From Achromobacter sp. HZ34 (GTDB taxonomy: Bacteria; Pseudomonadota; Gammaproteobacteria; Burkholderiales; Burkholderiaceae_B): a DNA stretch of 64,000 bases. The stretch covers positions 930,001 through 994,000 of the forward strand of contig NZ_NJIX01000001.1 in the NCBI RefSeq assembly GCF_002209485.1, in the 5' to 3' direction. Below are positions 62,548 to 64,000 of this stretch, in pieces (within the stretch, counting starts at the first letter, position 1; each line of letters starts with the position of its first letter). The position numbers and the translations under genes are program-made. The notes under the pieces were generated by a model. The model saw nothing but the letters and a program-made list of their open reading frames with translations. It did not search any database and was not told the DNA's origin.

Positions 62548-63837
62548 TCACGGATACAGGCCACGCACCTGGCGGGCTTGCAGGATGCGGGTGCAAGCCA
62601 TGATGAACGCGGCGGTGCGCAGCGTGACCTTCTGGTCGCGCGCCATCTGCGATATCGACGCATACGCTTCACGCATGATGCGCTCCAGGCGCTGGTTGAT
62701 TTCCTCTTCCGTCCAGAAGAAGCTGGAAAAGTCCTGCACCCACTCGAAGTAGCTGACCGTCACGCCGCCCGCATTGGCCAGCACGTCCGGCACCACCAGC
62801 GTGCCGTTTTCGAACAGGATATCGTCGGCCGCCGGCGTGGTCGGGCCGTTGGCGCCTTCCACCACGATCTTGGCGCGGATGTTCGGCGCGTTCTCGGCCG
62901 TGATCTGCGACTCCAGCGCGGCCGGGATCAGGAACTCGGTTTCCAGCGTCCAGAAATCCTTGGGATCCAGGGCTTCCGCCTTCTTGAAGCCGCCCACGCC
63001 ACCATGCTGCGCCACATGCACCAGCAATTCCGGCACGTCCAGGCCCGCGGGATTGTGAATGGTGCCCGTGTGATCCTGCACCGCGATGATCTTGGCGCCA
63101 ACGCCGCTGAACAAACGCGCCGCCGTGCCGCCCACGTTGCCGAAGCCCTGCACCACCACGCGCGCACCTTCCACCGCAACGCCGGCGTCACGCGCCGCTT
63201 CGCAAGCGACCACGAACACGCCGCGGCCAGTGGCTTCGACACGGCCCAGGCTGCCGCCCAGCGTGATCGGCTTGCCGGTCACCACGCCGGTGGCGGTGGC
63301 CCCCTCGTTCATCGAATACGTGTCCATCATCCACGCCATGATCTGGGCGTTGGTATTGACGTCCGGCGCGGGAATGTCCTTCGAGGGCCCGATGATGACG
63401 CCGATCTCGCTGGTGTAGCGGCGCGTGATCTTTTCCAACTCATTCTGCGACAGCGTGCGCGGATCCACCCGGATACCGCCCTTGGCACCGCCATAAGGCA
63501 GGTTCACCGCGGCATTCTTGATCGACATCCAGGCCGACAGCGCCATCACTTCCGACAGCGTCACATCCTGGTGAAAACGTACGCCGCCCTTGCCCGGGCC
63601 GCGCGACGTGTTGTGTTGGACGCGATAGCCCTCGAAGTGGGCGATGCGGCCGTTATCCAGTTCCACCGGCACGTCGACGATGAGCGCGCGCTTCGGGCGC
63701 TTCAGCGTTTCCACCCAGCGGCCCAGGGAGCCCAGGTACGGGGTGACACGGTCAACCTGTTGCAGGTAGACGCCCCAAGGGCCCAGATGCTCCGGGTCCA
63801 GATACGAGGGCAAGGCGTGGGTAGGCGTTTGCGACAT
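62548..63837 (-). CDS. gdhA: glutamate dehydrogenase
   Basis: The 429-residue enzyme has the Glu/Leu/Phe/Val dehydrogenase motifs: [36 protein letters not shown] with catalytic Lys, and the NAD-binding [17 protein letters not shown]. The length is that of the 420-450-residue class that includes NAD-dependent forms. ATG 63837 has GGAGC ten bases upstream; the in-frame ATG at 63852 has none. It catalyses 2-oxoglutarate/glutamate interconversion. Confidence 0.94.
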   Translation of the reverse strand: MSQTPTHALPSYLDPEHLGPWGVYLQQVDRVTPYLGSLGRWVETLKRPKRALIVDVPVELDNGRIAHFEGYRVQHNTSRGPGKGGVRFHQDVTLSEVMALSAWMSIKNAAVNLPYGGAKGGIRVDPRTLSQNELEKITRRYTSEIGVIIGPSKDIPAPDVNTNAQIMAWMMDTYSMNEGATATGVVTGKPITLGGSLGRVEATGRGVFVVACEAARDAGVAVEGARVVVQGFGNVGGTAARLFSGVGAKIIAVQDHTGTIHNPAGLDVPELLVHVAQHGGVGGFKKAEALDPKDFWTLETEFLIPAALESQITAENAPNIRAKIVVEGANGPTTPAADDILFENGTLVVPDVLANAGGVTVSYFEWVQDFSSFFWTEEEINQRLERIMREAYASISQMARDQKVTLRTAAFIMACTRILQARQVRGLYP

Positions 63838-63890
63838 GAACAATGGCTCCATAGGAAGGATGCCGCCATTTTGCCAGAGATTTTTGTCGC

Positions 63891-63926
63891 GTCCCTAATA
63901 CTTTTTTGACAACGCTAATTAGGGAC
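63891..63926. promoter_or_regulatory. 9-bp inverted repeat upstream of gdhA
   Basis: GTCCCTAAT (63891-63899) and ATTAGGGAC (63918-63926) are perfect complements 18 bases apart, 54 bases upstream of the gdhA start. A TTGACA (63906-63911) lies between them on the plus strand. The site may be an operator for gdhA or the start of a divergent gene just outside the window. Confidence 0.5.
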
Positions 63927-64000
63927 ACAACACAGGACCTCTGCTTTGCGGCATTTGCGCGACGTTCGTGACGGGAAGCCCTGGGGGATTCCCTGTAGTC

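Overview
The window is GC-rich throughout most of its length and carries genes typical of a betaproteobacterium of the Alcaligenaceae, most likely Bordetella or Achromobacter. The signs are two Bug-type (TctC) binding proteins, a complete ugp operon, a MaoC-Pta fusion, a KefF/KefC pair and a DUF2239 protein. Genus assignment is inference from gene content; no rRNA or tRNA gene was seen.

Layout. 1-182: start of proC, reading out of the window. 434-4864: ugpBAEC, a glycerol-3-phosphate ABC importer with a Pho-box-like site upstream and a 14-bp perfect stem-loop between ugpB and ugpA. 4898-9616: an unusual MerR-type regulator fused to a P-loop ATPase, a thioesterase-like protein, a broken acetyltransferase, a MaoC-Pta fusion and a LysE exporter. 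9630-16929: an IclR regulator divergent from a catabolic operon (FAD amine oxidoreductase, M19 dipeptidase-like protein, two Bug binding proteins, gamma-glutamyltransferase-like protein). 17010-18542: a ProP-like transporter.

18912-32914 (minus strand) is the most striking locus: a 2637-residue DUF4347 protein with 13 tandem beta-rich repeats of about 140-145 residues, followed in tightly coupled order by a TolC-like lipoprotein, a periplasmic adaptor, a second adaptor with an N-terminal GAF-like domain, and a site-2-protease (M50)/HlyD fusion with a PqqD-like N-terminus. There is no ABC ATPase, so this looks like an adhesin or surface protein with a dedicated secretion or processing machine that differs from canonical type I secretion.

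33321-50627 holds mostly household and envelope genes: KefC/KefF, arginase, DoxX, DUF4189, small lipoproteins, an extremely glutamine-rich YxWxPGYW protein, a peroxiredoxin, ArsC-like reductase, CaiB-type CoA transferase, photolyase, glutathione peroxidase, a two-subunit lipoate ligase and a DUF2239 protein. 50700-54388 is a five-gene minus-strand block of unrecognised membrane-anchored or exported proteins, three of which look like diverged relatives of one another. 54573-58917 is an accessory patch of visibly lower GC with an orphan hypothetical gene, a duplicated signal-peptide fragment, a caspase-like protease next to a DUF1353 protein, and a frameshifted HEPN/Abi-like remnant. 58918-63837 holds a methyltransferase, two short-chain dehydrogenases, an HxlR regulator with inverted and direct repeats in the shared promoter, a DUF985 cupin and glutamate dehydrogenase with a clear terminator.
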